Counted from the first letter of the stretch, positions 30,660-42,289 are shown. The stretch is DNA of 64,000 nucleotides from Xiphydria camelus (GCA_963678675.1 OY783195.1:17391342-17455341), one strand, 5' to 3'. Notes: generated from the sequence alone by a model not told the origin. Numbers and translations are program-made.

Positions 30660-33600
30660 CATCCGTACAGGAGTAATCGTCAACTTGCGAAACCTGGACC
30701 TCACAGCCTTCCTACAGGACGCGCAAGCTCTCTTCACACTGCGTATCAAGAACGCGTTGAAGAGGGAGAACGCCTTGAAGGTGAATGCTGTATTGGAGGG
30801 ATAATACAGTATCGCCAAGAATAATGAAGAGATCGTCGAATTGAAGACCTTCAGCACGAGGAACGCGCCGATCATCAGGACCACCAATTTGAAGCAGTGG
30901 TTTACCAAGAATGTGCGAGACCCCATTCTCCGACAAATGGACGAATTGTAGGAGCGAGACTCGGGTTGAACGCTGCGAATCATGATTAATTTGACCATCA
31001 ACATTAACTGATACAACTCTATGAGGGGTAGCTCCTACCTGGAACTTCCAGAGTTCATCAGGAAGAAGCAAGCATGTGTCAACGTGCAGAACACCGACAA
31101 TCAGTGTTTCAAGTGGGCACTCCTTTCTGCACTGCATCTCGTTGATCGGCGAGATAATCTGAAACGTGTGTTAAAGTACGGACCATACGAGAACGAACTA
31201 AACTTTGTGGGAATAGACTTTCCAATGAGGCCGAGAGATTCCAAAGTTTGAAAAGCAGAATGAGGTCTTGGTCAACGTCTACATTCTGGAGAAGCGAAAG
31301 GAAAAATTTGTGGTCGCTCCCATTCACGTTACCTCATTCAAAAAGGAAGAGCATGTGAATCTGCTCATGATCCAAGATCATTACGTTAATGAGGGATCGG
31401 ATGAGGAGGAGGAGAACGAGGACGACGAAACACCCATCATCTACCACTACGTCTGGACCAAGGATCTTTCTCGGCTAGTCAGTATACAGCCTTCAAGAAG
31501 GAATGAAAAGAAATACATCTACGATTGATGCCTCCATTACTTTAGAAGCCTCGAAGACTTGGGTGTCCACGAAGTCAACTGCGGCCAGATGAACCGATAT
31601 AAGATCAAGTTGCCCACACCGATGCACAGCAAGTTGAAGTTCCAGAATTTCAACTACAAGGAAAAGGTGCCGTTATTCGTCTATGCCGACTTTGAGTGCC
31701 TCCTGAAGAATGTCGACCAGCAGTAGACGAGCAAGACGAGAGTGTGCCAAGTACACGAACCCTTCAGCGTGGGATACTACGTGAGATGCAGATACGACGA
31801 TACGTTGTTCCGCTACAACAGCTTTTGGGGCTCGAAACCTGCCGAATAGTTCACACGTGAACTCTCAAAACTAGCAGAGTAGGTTGAAGGAGTTTTCGAG
31901 CATCCCGTACCCATGGATTCGCTTACGGCGAAACAAGAAAGGGCTTTCCGCAACTCCGTGAACTGTTACATTTGCCAGAAGTCACTGGGTACGAAGAGAG
32001 TTCGGGACCATTGCATTCTCGCCGGCAGATACAGAGGCGCAACGCGTGAGGACGCATGACGCTGGGTAACCTGAATTACCGAGATTCGCGTACCATTCCC
32101 ATCGTCTTCCACAATCTCAGCGGCTCAAACACTCACTTGATCATCAAGAAAATTTCCACTTACTTCAATGGCCGGATCAACCTCTTGCAACTGAATATGG
32201 AGCAATATATCTCTCACCAAAAATCTGAAGGGCAGTTACATCGCCTTTCAATTCATCGACTTCTTCCGCTACATAGCATCATCGCTGGAAAAGTTGGCGT
32301 CTTACCTCGCGGAGCCAAAGATCACCAAGAGCGATTTCCGAACCGAGCAGTTTGATTTGCAGAGGAGGAAAGGGGTCTCCTCCTACGAGTTCGTCGACGC
32401 GTGGAACAAGCTGGGCGCGACAGAGTTGCCGACCAAGGAGCAATTTCACAGCAATCTCAATGGCAGCAACACCTCTGATGATGACTACGAACATGCCCAG
32501 GGGGTCTGGAGGGAATTCAACATCGAAACCGTGGGCGAATACGCGGACCTCTACCTGAAAACCGACGTCCTGCTGCTGGCCGACGTGTTCGAGAACTTTC
32601 GCTATAACTGTATCGAAGCGTACAGTCTGGACCCAGCCCACTACTACACCACATCCGGCCTCACGTGGGACGCCATGCTCAAGTACACAGGGATTAAGCT
32701 GCAGCTGCTCATCGAAATAGACATGCTGATGTTCGTCGAGTGGGGCATCAGAGGTGGAGTTAGTCAGTGCTGCAGCCGCTACGCACGAGCCAACAACGGT
32801 ACATGAGGGATTACAATCCGGAAGAGGAGACAAAGTACCTCATGTACTACGATGTGAACAACCTGTACGGCTGGGCAATGACACAACATCTTTCGTACGG
32901 GGGCCTCGAGTGGGTTGAGAACCTCAACGACAACTTCCGGTGGAATGTGCCCGACGACTCACCCATCGGCTACATACTCGAAGTGGACTTGGGCTATCCG
33001 GAAGCGATCGACGATGCTCACCGGGACTTGCCGCTATGTCCGGAGCAGATGAGGCTAGCAGGATCGAGAGAGTCCAAGCTTCTGACGACTCTGTACCCAA
33101 AGTCACGCTACATCATCCACTACCCCAACTTGGGGCAAGCTCTCGAGCACGGTCTCAAGCTCACTAACATCCGCAGAGTCTTGAAACTCAACCAATCACC
33201 GTGACTCAAGGGCTACATCAACCTTAATAGTGATATGAGGAAACGAACCCGCAACGTGTTTGAGAAAAACCTGTTAAAATTCAAGAACCAAACTGGTGAC
33301 CAAGTGGAAGGGCAGATACGGCACCGAAGCACTCATCGCCAAACCCAACTTCCATAACAGAGCTGTTTTCATGGAAAATCTCGTAGCCGTGCAACAAGAT
33401 TGAAGTTCTGCTCAATAAGCCGATCTACGTGGGATTCTGCATACTCGATTTGTCCAAGACATACGTCTACGAATTTCACTATGACTTCATGATCAAGACC
33501 TTCGAGAGTAATTGCAAGCTGCTCTATACCGACATCGATAGCCTCATCTACGAAGTGCGAGGTGAGAACATCTACGACGCGATGAAGCATCGGATTCAGC

Positions 33601-34000
33601 ACTTCGACACGTCCGACTACCCCGCAAGAATACCCTCGAAATGCCGCAGGTCAACAAAGAAGGTGATTGGCCTCATGAAGGACGAGTGCAACGCCGAAAT
33701 CATGACGGAATTCGTGGGCCTTCACAGCAAGATGTACAGCGTGCGGGTTAACGGCGAAGACCGCATGAAGAAGGCCAAGGGTGTCAAGACGGTAGTGCTG
33801 AAGAGGACCATCGATTTTAACGACTACGTCGATTGCTTACACCAAAACATGACGCAATACCAATCACAGTACCTCTTCCGTTCGAGACTGCATGAGATAC
33901 AGACCGTGCGATAGACGAAACTTACGCTCAGTCCGCACGATGACAAGAGGTGCCTGCTACTGCTCACCACGAACACTCTTCCCTGAGGTCACTGTAGGAT
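30660..34000 (+). pseudogene. Polinton/Maverick-type B-family DNA polymerase, heavily mutated
   Basis: Protein-primed B-family polymerase (DNA_pol_B_2) that would copy the element. Visible blocks in order: FLQDAQALFTLRIKNALKRE (30700s); QACVNVQNTDNQCFKWALLS (31070s); YADFECLL (31680, exonuclease region); CYICQ...RDHC zinc-type motif (31960); YLKTDVLLLADVFENFRYNC (32550s); YYDVNNLYGWAM (32850, polymerase motif A); LLNKPIYVGFCILDLSKTY (33410s); YTDIDSLIYEV (33530, motif C with both Asp). The end reads LSPHDDKRC. The NNA-FGKT motif B region is deleted near 33285, and many stops stand for Gln, Trp or Glu codons, with frameshifts. Size agrees with the family at about 1,100 codons. Confidence 0.85.
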
Positions 34001-34089
34001 TACGAATGTACAGATGGGTGTGGATGAATAAATGAATGTAAATATGGATTTTGAAGAGTAAATGAATTATTTATTTCTCAAACTGTTGT

Positions 34090-34925
34090 GTGAATCATCG
34101 AAACCTAACCATTTCACACATAGTCTATTTCCGCGTCTCTTGAGCACCCGCTCCACGAGGTAGACGTTGGGATGTTTGACTGCGGCGAGTTCCTCCTCGT
34201 ACAAAGCACCTTCGATGGGTTAATCCTGGTAATCCTTCAGCCGGTACGTTACTGGATCGGTGCTTTTTATCCCAGCGATGGTAAATATCTCCGTTGTCTA
34301 GTTAAGTGTGTAACCCTTCTCGAAGACGTGCTTAAACTTGCTAACACGTACTTTATCGCCGAATCGGAACCTTGACTTCTTCTTCTTCATCTCAGCATTA
34401 AAATTCTTGTACACACGTCGCAACAGCTGTTGGGCGTTTCGAGTGGTGACCTCACGCGGATTCATTCCGATAGTTCGATGTTTGCTGTCATTGTAGGCGA
34501 ACACCAAATCGGGCAAAATATCTGTCCACTTGTAATTTTCGCGTAGGCTAACGCGTAGGCTCACAGATAGACGCTTTCAGGTTGCTGAATGTTGAGTACA
34601 GGTTGATGCCATGCCGCTGTATCAGAGTCTCAAACTTGGTATTGTAAAATTCCTTACCAGAGTCGACTTGCAAGTTCTTCGGTGCACGTCCCTGCTCGAG
34701 AACCGCCTTCATGGCGGCCGTAACGTCATTGGCATTCTTGCTCTTGGATGGCATGGCCCAGGTGAATTTAGAAAATACAATACATCGATTACCGTCAGCA
34801 GAAAGCGGTATCCATTGTTATTTCTCGCGTAAGCCAGATGAGATCCGCCTGCCGGGTCTCATCCAGTCCATGAATTTCAAAACGCCGACGCGGGAAATTT
34901 CTTCTTGCCGGCTTGTGAAGTTCCA
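34090..34925 (-). pseudogene. Polinton/Maverick-type integrase with chromodomain
   Basis: On the minus strand: LHKPARRNFPRRRFEIHGLD, then QADLIWL with the first catalytic Asp, VDSGKEFYNTKFE with the second, KASICEP with the likely Glu, then WTDILPDLVFAYNDSKHRTI, RFGDKVRVSKFKHVFEKGYT and, at the C-terminus, VYLVERVLKRRGNRLCVKWL, a chromodomain. This is the retroviral-type integrase that inserts Polintons; the GKEF...FEKGYT pattern is typical. Stops at the TTEIF and GALYEEE segments, a frameshift before 34755 and a deletion just past the Glu inactivate it. It is convergent with the polymerase gene. Confidence 0.8.
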
Positions 34926-34934
34926 TCACCACAG

Positions 34935-35303
34935 CTAGCTTCTCTTCGTCCATTTGTCCTCCAGTACTTTCAATCTGGTATCCAACTGGTTAATGAGCTC
35001 GGAACTGTGCAGTGTCAAATTATGAGTCGTTTCGCTATCCACGCGCTGCTTTCTCAGACTGTCTTGAAAGTCCAATCGAATCGTCTGATTTGCGTCGTTG
35101 ACGGCATTGCACAGGGACACTGCAGTAGTCAATCTGGCATCCAGGTTTGAAATGAGCTCGGAATTGAAAGTCGTCAACTCATGCGTGATTTTTCCGTCCG
35201 TACGAAGTATCCTGACACTTTCCAGCATTTTGAGTTCCAGACTTCGGATCATTGCATTCGCGGTTTGAATTTCCTGTCGTACCAGACTCTGTGCAATGCT
35301 CAA
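34935..35303 (-). CDS. Hypothetical helical repeat protein of the Polinton-like relic
   Basis: Open frame of 122 codons from MSIAQSLVRQEIQTANAM to a stop 10 bp before the integrase region. It contains two related blocks about 48 residues apart, THELTTFNSELISNLDARL and THNLTLHSSELINQLDTRL, and looks helical or coiled-coil. Same strand as the integrase, immediately upstream of it. It may be an N-terminal or separate structural part; no family recognised. Staying open beside badly broken genes may be chance. Confidence 0.4.
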   Translation of the reverse strand: MSIAQSLVRQEIQTANAMIRSLELKMLESVRILRTDGKITHELTTFNSELISNLDARLTTAVSLCNAVNDANQTIRLDFQDSLRKQRVDSETTHNLTLHSSELINQLDTRLKVLEDKWTKRS

Positions 35304-36244
35304 TGTGACTGCATCGTGCTGCTATTTGGCATGGGTGAGATTGCACAGTCTCTTCTAAAAATGTAGAAAATTTATACGAAAAGTTATCTAAATGATAAGA
35401 TAAATAATCCCACCATGCGTCGCTGTAGCTAATGAAAGTATGAGATTTAATTGTTCATTAGCTGGTACGTTTAAAAATTGCATTTTAAAAAGTCACCAGC
35501 GACAGAATCCGTGGCCCCGGGTGTACTTGGTGCATCTTTTTTACATCGGTGATGTTTTTGTTGGGTATCTTATATCTTGGTCTTACCGTCTGAAAATGAC
35601 ATACGACGATATAGTATATAGCGGTTTGTAGACTCTAAGATATACACTATTCATCGGAGGCCCAAGGACGCCATATGATTGTTTCTATCGATCGCCGCCA
35701 GACGCCAATATTCACATGAGAAATTCCCTAGGGCTGAAGCACCTAACAGACGAGAATGTACGGTGGGTGATGCGTACTATGCTGACGCGTACGAGTCACC
35801 ATGCTTTCTCATCTGCTAGGTGCTTAGACCGTAGTTACTTCTCCCGCGACGATTGACATCTACCAACTTCAATCGTACGGCGTCCTTGAGTTTTCGACCA
35901 ATAGGTCGGGGTCTTCCTTGTGTCTTACAAACCGTTACATACCATATCGCCTTATGTCAATATCAGATGGTAAGACCGGATATGTGTATAACGTTATACT
36001 CTATTTCTCTACAATTCATTTTAGGGACGGACACGTTAAGTATCATTTTGAACATTGGTGGCCTACTTTTGGGGAGAATCATGGGAGGGTAAAACACGAT
36101 GTGCAAATTTTGTTGGGGTTTTTATTGACACAATTTTTAGTGCACAAATTTTATAAGGATTATTCGAATTTTATCCCATGCCTTTGAATTATTAAGGTAT
36201 CCCAAGCTTTACATTTCTATGTCTTAAATTACTAAAAAAAATGT
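35304..36244. other. Gap containing a conserved-peptide fragment at 35985-36075
   Basis: After a TTCTCTACAATTCATTTTAG acceptor-like stretch the plus frame reads DGHVKYHFEHWWPTFG; a diverged counterpart on the opposite strand at 40880-40960 reads DGPTKYHVEYWWPTLV. The rest shows no feature. Confidence 0.45.
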
Positions 36245-36420
36245 TAATATATGAGTCGTATATTTGCAAAACTCACTCTTCGACAAAAATTAAAAAATCG
36301 AGATATACATATACGCCATCTGTTTCAGGATAATATTCTGAGACAGACGGCATAGGTATATATCTCGATTTTTAAATTTTTGTCAAAGAGTGAGTTTTGC
36401 AAATATGCGACCCATATGTA
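36245..36420. mobile_element. Hairpin MITE, about 175 bp
   Basis: Near-perfect palindrome: CGTATATTTGCAAAACTCAC, AAAAATCGAGATATA and GCC-TCTG are mirrored around a 15-20 bp loop at 36330. Confidence 0.9.
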
Positions 36421-36689
36421 CTAAATATCTGCATAAATAGCCTAAAATTCCGCAGAGAAGTTACAATTTGCGCTGCAGATAACCGCGACTAGCTTAAATA
36501 CGGAGGCCTTACTTTTATCCTCCTCAGTCCCAAGAAAATGCCAAACAAAATTTAACACTTTTATTTGAATTTTAAGATACATTTAGCCATAAAAATAATT
36601 TTTTTTTTAAATTTTGGATTTTTTTTTCCAAAAACTTAGCAAAAAACATGTCCAGTGCAATGAGATAATATGATATTATTCTGTCACAC

Positions 36690-37010
36690 AAGTCCACTCC
36701 CCCCATTGATTTGTTGTAAGTTGCAACAGTATTAGGGCAAGGCACAAGTACATATTTTCATTCTTTTTTGTCCGATCTGCGTACATCATGAAGTGGGCTA
36801 GCGCCTGTAAAAGTAGATGCCATTGCAACGGAGCGATTGTCCATCCATTTCAGTACTGACACAGCATTGTCATCCCTAACCCATTCTTCGTATGAACCAC
36901 GGCCTTCAGAAAGTAGTTGCTTGTCCTTCTTCAGTCTATTTCGGAGATTTGAGATTTGAAGGAATTCTATTGGAAAAGTGTAGCCCAGCTGTACAATTTA
37001 ATTACAAACC
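36690..37010 (-). pseudogene. piggyBac-like transposase fragment (minus strand)
   Basis: On the minus strand: GRGSYEEWVRDDNAVSVLKW, MDNRSVAMASTFTGA, DVRRSDKK, stop, PCPNTVATYNKSMGGVDLCD. W-DN-V...ST and the YN--MGGVD--D block are the second half of the DDE_Tnp_1_7 domain, including acidic residues used in catalysis. One in-frame stop is visible. Different in sequence from the neighbouring plus-strand piggyBac, so it is a separate copy in opposite orientation. Confidence 0.75.
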
Positions 37011-37030
37011 TTGTCCAGCCGGCTGGACAA
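37011..37030. repeat. Perfect 20-bp palindrome
   Basis: TTGTCCAGCCGGCTGGACAA, fully self-complementary, right at the N-terminal edge of the piggyBac fragment. Confidence 0.9.
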
Positions 37031-37148
37031 ATGGACCGAGGAGATTATACTTGTCTAGTTATATTAATTAGATCGTGACATATAATTAGTATATGTTGCA
37101 TACGATGTGATATCCTAAAACATTGCGAAGATGTAATAGAGATCTGTA

Positions 37149-38689
37149 TTAAGACGTTCAGTACTGATGATGCATACGGTGCGTCGGCGCATTCTATGGT
37201 TCAGTGAGCGTGACGCATATTCTGCGTCCATTACCGTTCAGTATTCAATTAAGCACCGTGTAGGTAACATCGTAGCTATAGTCAAAAAATTCTGTAAGCA
37301 CGTAGCTTAGAGAGAGTCATTATTTGTATTTCTGAAAGTGGCTTGTGTTAATCTCATATTTACAATGGATGACAGTGAACCGAGTCCTTCGGATAGCAAA
37401 CGACCTAGACCGGTAACAAAAGAAACTTTTCAACGTTATATAACCGAGGAAGAACTAGAACGAATACTTTACGAGTCCGATGATCTAGAAGACCCAACAT
37501 ACATCGAAAATGACGTTGATGAGCATGGTTCCGAACATGACCATGGTTCTGATGAAGAAATTACAGAAAGCGAGGAAGTAGAGGAAAATGCTACTGTCGA
37601 TCTATCTGACGAATTTAGATAAGCTCCCGAATCTGCAGCCGCTAGACAATGAAAGTATTTCTATAAACTGGGAAGATACACCTGGTCTTCGTGATATAGC
37701 GTTTAAAAAAATAGTGGACTACATTATACCCATTCCAGGTAATTTTTTTTGTATACTTTTAACAAATTCTAGGTTATAGTGTCCTATGTATTACTTTAAA
37801 TTTTTTCTTGCGATACATATTTTTTTATTATGTTACAGATAACCCCGTAGATTTCTTTCTAATATTATTCACAGTCGACCTCTGTCAAGTGATTGTCGAT
37901 GAAACTAATGCTTATGCAGAAGAAGTGTTATTAAAATATGGGGGAAAAAGTTTTTCTCGGATCTCCAAGTGGAAGCCTCTCATGGTTCCCGAATTCAAGA
38001 TTTTCCTTGGTTTATACTTTCACATGGGAACAATCCACTTATCTAGGATTCAGGATTATTAGAAAACTAACAGACTTTTTAATTGAAGGATCTAATGCAA
38101 TAACCGGGTAAGTCCATTTTTTACAAAACTGAGATATGTGTATATTGTTGCCCAGTAAATATTTTTACACCATCCAGTGCAAAAAGAAGGTGTAAAAGTA
38201 ATACCATACGCGATATATTGGTGTATTGGTGGTTGCCTTCTTAATAATACTGTATAAGAACCGGTTAAGTACAGGACTTACCTTGTTATTGCACAGTATC
38301 AAAACTTGCATTTGTGCCGCGGTCCACCTTGTGTACCTGTCTACCTATCTACGGGTATAATACCATTCCCTTATTGAACGTGAACAATTTTTATGCTTTC
38401 CTGAACATTTTCTCATAATGGACTTACTCGATTGTTGCATTGGATCCTTCAATTTTAAGTGCTTTTCCGATTACATGTCGAGGGACAGGTTTTTATTAAT
38501 TTTGCGTTGGTTGCATTTTGCAAGAAATCCGGAAGCTAATGAGCCGAAACTTAATGATCGACTATTTAAAATAAGTCCTCTTATTCATTACTTTAACAAT
38601 AAAATTAATGAGATTTACTATTCTGGAAAAGATTGATGTATTGATGAATCGATGGTACTGTGGCGAGGGCGCCTCGTTTTTAGCCAATA
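37149..38689 (+). mobile_element. piggyBac-like element, left part
   Basis: Begins at TTAA (37149-37152) with GACGTTCAGTACTGATG and two palindrome-like words, GATGCATACGGTGCGTC and GACGCATATTCTGCGTC. It then carries a transposase gene that is cut at the 38690 TA by the CAGGGTG element. No right end was recognised beyond 40000. Confidence 0.65.
37364..38689 (+). pseudogene. piggyBac-like transposase, N-terminal half with an intron
   Basis: MDDSEPSPSDSKRPRPVTKE starts an acidic N-terminus (the ATG at 37364 is preferred; one at 37338 is also in frame). After a frameshift near 37600 the frame runs to IIPIP, then a 100-bp intron (GTAATT at 37739, TTACAG ending 37838) joins in phase to DNPVDFFLILFTVDLCQVIV, KWKPLMVPEFKIFLGLYFHM, and after a second gap FSDYMSRDRFLLILRWLHFA and CIDESMVLWRGRL, which carries the first catalytic Asp. 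Stops replace Trp at 38063 and a residue at 38634. Confidence 0.75.
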
Positions 38690-38691
38690 TA

Positions 38692-39998
38692 CAGGGTGAC
38701 TGGTACCGCGACGTATTCCTTTGAAGAGGTGTTAGTAGACAATTTGCAGTCGATTGAACCACAATATGCGTAATCCACTTATTGATAGTTTTCGAGATAT
38801 TTTAATTTTTGTGTTTTCTTAGAAATGGACTACCTTTTATTACTAATTGTAAAATAAAAAAAAGGATAATTTTGTTTTTGTAATTTTGTTTGCCTCTACC
38901 GTTAATACACGTATTAGTTCATATTATGTAACAAAAATTATGTTAAATAGTTTGATATGACAAAAATACAGCAGCTAAAACCTGCAACGGTTGTTAGAAA
39001 CTTTAACCCAATTGTTGATTCACCAGGATTTATTTCAAAAATTTGTGAATACATTAAAGGTACAAATTATTTTAAAAACCTCTGCTTCATCACCTTTCAA
39101 ATGAGGTACAAAGTTTTAAGTTTCCTGTTACTTCCAGAAATAGTATACAAAAATAGCTCTGCAGGTAGGCTATCTTAATGTGGAATTGGAAAGGAGGGCC
39201 TATACCATGGCCTGCTAGGAGCCCCGACCTTACACCTCTGTATTTTTATGTATGGGGGCACATGAAAGAAGTCAAGTCGTGTATGCCACTGAAATTACAA
39301 CTCGGGAACAATTAATATATAGGATACAAGAAGCAGCAATAATTCTACGAAATAATTTTTCCAACAAGATTACTAGAACAGAAATAAGGAAACGGGCTCG
39401 TATTTGCATAAGAAGTAGGGGTAGTCACTTCGAACATCCCTTACCGGATAAAAAATAAAATGTAAAATAAATTTATGGACTTTTATTTATTTTCCCAATT
39501 TTTTATGAGGATTAAGTTGTGTCTGCACCTACTAATTTTTTATTATTCCTGGAAGTAACGGGAAATTTCTTAAAACTTTATACCTTATTCGAAAGGTGAT
39601 GAAGCAGAGCAGTTTTTAAAATAATTTTTACGTTTAATGTATTCACAAATTTTTGAAATAAATCCTAATGAATCTACGATTGGGTTAAAGTTTCTAACAA
39701 CCGTTGCAGGTTTTTGCTGCTGTATTTTTGTCATATCAAACTGTTTAACATAATTTTTGTTACATAGCATGAACTACTATGTGTATTAACGGTAGAGGCA
39801 AAAGAAATTACAAAAAAATATCCTTTTTTAATTGTACAATTAGTAGAAAAAGGTAGTCCATTTCTAAGAAAACACAAAAATTAAAATATTTCGAAAACTA
39901 TCAACAAGTGGATTATGCATATTGTGGTTCAATCGACTGCAAAGTGTCTCTACTAACACCTCTTCAAAAAGGAATACGTCGCGGTACCAGTCACCCCG
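38692..39998. mobile_element. IS630-like element with about 450-bp inverted ends
   Basis: Ends CAGGGTGACTGGTACCGCGA and, inward from the right, CGGGGTGACTGGTACCGCGA, are flanked by TA. The arms 38692-39140 and 39545-39998 match almost throughout. Only about 280 bp of transposase remains in the middle. Inserted in the piggyBac transposase immediately after its first catalytic region. Confidence 0.85.
39195..39458 (+). pseudogene. IS630-like transposase C-terminal remnant
   Basis: GPIPWPARSPDLTPLYFYVW then, one frame over, EITTREQLIYRIQEAAIILR and RICIRSRGSHFEHPLPDKK to the stop. WPARSPDLTPL-F is the block around the third catalytic residue and GSHFEHP the usual C-terminus of insect IS630-like transposases. 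Here the residue after LTPL is Tyr instead of Asp. Confidence 0.75.
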
Positions 39999-40000
39999 TA

Positions 40001-40545
40001 TAATATTTGCAACAAGGTGTATTCTCAATTTACTGAATGTTTGTCGCATTTTATTGATGTCAACTGTTTATATCAAATACTTACTATTGCCAGCAACGGT
40101 TACTGCAACGATAAAAAGTACGGAGGGACAACGTCCGCTTGACGACAAAGTAAAATCAATATTTGCCCTACTCGCGGATTGTAACATGTTGATAGCAAAT
40201 TGAAAGCAACTGCTTTCTTTCTCATAGATGGTAGCATATATCGTCACCTCAATATAGGTTTGTTCAATATCCTCCTTTTGGGAATGGGACATTGAACAAA
40301 CTTATATTGGGGTGACGATATGTGTACTACATTTCGATGGCAACTTATTATTGTAAACTGTTGCTTAGTACGAATGATTACAGATAGTACATTTACTAAC
40401 TATAAATTGTGTTGACAAAAAATTCAACAAAAATTGCATTCCGAATTTTACCTCCCCTATTTTCTCCCTCTTGACCTCAAAAAAGTACCTTAAAAATGTA
40501 CCCACTGCAAATTTTGTCGATATAAACCCCACCAAAAATTAAATG
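40001..40545. other. Gap with a 100-bp hairpin MITE at 40232-40331
   Basis: GGTAGCATATATCGTCACCT and AATATAGGTTTGTTCAAT are mirrored by ATTGAACAAACTTATATT and GGGGTGACGATATGTGTACTAC. No gene seen in the rest. Confidence 0.65.
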
Positions 40546-40805
40546 CTATGTTCCGCCCTCTCAAAAAAGTATTGATATCCTAATGTAATGCTGAGTACCT
40601 GGCTACCAAGTGTTTCTTAGGATGGGTGAAGTACGAGATGCGAGAGTGTGAGTGACAATTTTGATTAATCCTTCGCATGTCTCCTGTGTCGCCTATTTTA
40701 GAGATGACTCAGCTAAAAATGAAATGCTATGTTCCACAATCTCAAAAAAGTATTGATATCCTAATATAATGCTGAGTACCTGGCTACCAAGTGTTTCTTA
40801 GGATG
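40546..40805. repeat. Direct repeat, about 80 bp, offset 182 bp
   Basis: ATGCTATGTTCC...TCAAAAAAGTATTGATATCC...GAGTACCTGGCTACCAAGTG...TTTCTTAGGATGG occurs at 40546-40628 and 40728-40805. TTTTAGAGATGACTC also occurs twice. Confidence 0.8.
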
Positions 40806-40849
40806 GATTTTAGAGATGACTCGACTAAATCAAGTATAACAAAAGTGAC

Positions 40850-40985
40850 TGAGATCGAAATGACAAATGGATATACCAAAGTAGGCCACCAATATTCAAC
40901 ATGGTACTTGGTGGGACCGTCCCTGAAGAAATTGTAAAGAGGCAGAGTATTTGTAAAATATCTTGGTGTCATCGGTATGGCCCAC
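40850..40985 (-). repeat. Coding-like dispersed repeat, partner of 35985-36075
   Basis: Minus-strand frame MTPRYFTNTLPLYNFFRDGP followed by TKYHVEYWWPTLV. The DNA is about three-quarters identical to the 35985 copy over 70 bp, with the CTTCAG / TTTTAG acceptor-like site at the same place. Confidence 0.5.
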
Positions 40986-41042
40986 GAATGGATAACCTCG
41001 TATATTGCATCGGCAATAACGGTAAGCAAGGTTACCTGCTTA

Positions 41043-41212
41043 GGGGCCATCCATATATTACGTAAGATGTTTTTGGCCTCTTTTTGACCCCCCCTCCCCC
41101 CAGTGTAAGATACTTGTACGTACAGTTGACACTGTATTTACATACAGTGTAAGAAATATTCACACCCCCCTCTCTCCCCCTCAAACGTCTTACGTAATAT
41201 ATGGATGGCCCC
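41043..41212. mobile_element. MITE, 170 bp, TTA target duplication
   Basis: Ends GGGGCCATCCATATATTACG and the complement, with TTA on both sides (41040-41042 and 41213-41215). Interior C-rich tracts and a second inverted pair TACAGT/ACTGTA. A 3-bp TTA duplication fits PIF/Harbinger. Confidence 0.85.
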
Positions 41213-41215
41213 TTA

Positions 41216-42289
41216 ACATTGTCGGCTGTGGGATTATTCGCTTCCAAAAATATCCATTCTTTCATGGTAATTGTCCCATGCCATAGTCGCCTAAACTACC
41301 AACAAGGGCATTTCGTGGATTGTTGGGACCGGTAACTTACATTGCAACCAGTAATACCGTGTTTTTAGGTTATACACTGACAGATTCGTCGTCGCCTTGT
41401 CTTGCACGCTATCGATGTTCAACTTGCCTCCTTGGAAATGATGAATCCCTTATCGGAGGATCGCAGAAATTCATCGATAAGCACTGGACTCCGTTTAATA
41501 ACTCGCCTTCATTGTAAATTGCACACCAAAACCATTGTCGTTACAAGTACTCGTGTTAATCGCCTAGAGTCCCCTCATTACGTACAGAGTCATTCTCAGG
41601 ATGCAGAGATTGTAGATGATCAGACACTGCTGGATACTGCTTGCACCTCGTTGATTGGCTGTGACGACATACAAGCAAGCGTCCACCAATCACTTCAAAA
41701 GAAGGTTCCTAATGTCTGATCGCCTAACTCAGGCACCAGGGATTTTCTTTCAAAGCGATTTCCAGGCACTGCACTCCATTGCAGCAAATCGTATAGTGTC
41801 CTTGGGCCAACAGCGTATAACCTATAGTCTACCAAGCGCTATATAGCCTACCGTCCTATGACCCGCATCCTGAGAATTACTTTATATGATACAACGTGTT
41901 AGTCTTAATACACGCCAGTGGAGCGGGTTGCATATCGATCGGCGCTACCGATTCACTGCGGTTTCCTGAAAGCTCTAGAGCTTTTAAAAACTAACAAGAC
42001 ACAGTCTGCACATGCTACGGTTTTTCTTTACTAATAAGGACCGTTGACTCGTGTCACACCTTTTTTTTGCGCACTTGCTACAAAAATAACTATTATAGTT
42101 TACTTTGCGAGAAAAATATCACACAAGTGATAAAGTTGTATAAGGATCATCCATTATGGTGGTGAGAGGTGAGGGGGGGGGGGATAGGACGACAAAAATG
42201 GACTAAAGAAGTGCGACATAGTCTGTGGATGATTCCTTTAATAACTACCTACTTATTATTTTTATATTTTAACACGCGTTCGTCGCCGC
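41216..42289. other. Gap, nothing recognised
   Basis: Open frames at 41320-41719 show no family features. A short poly-G tract lies at 42172-42182. Confidence 0.35.

Noticed and set aside
32279..32833. 184-codon minus-strand open frame
   Set aside because: Lies antisense to the polymerase relic, whose plus-strand motifs are clear.
41320..41846. Host or retroelement gene on the plus strand
   Set aside because: Overlapping short frames without any recognisable motif on either strand.
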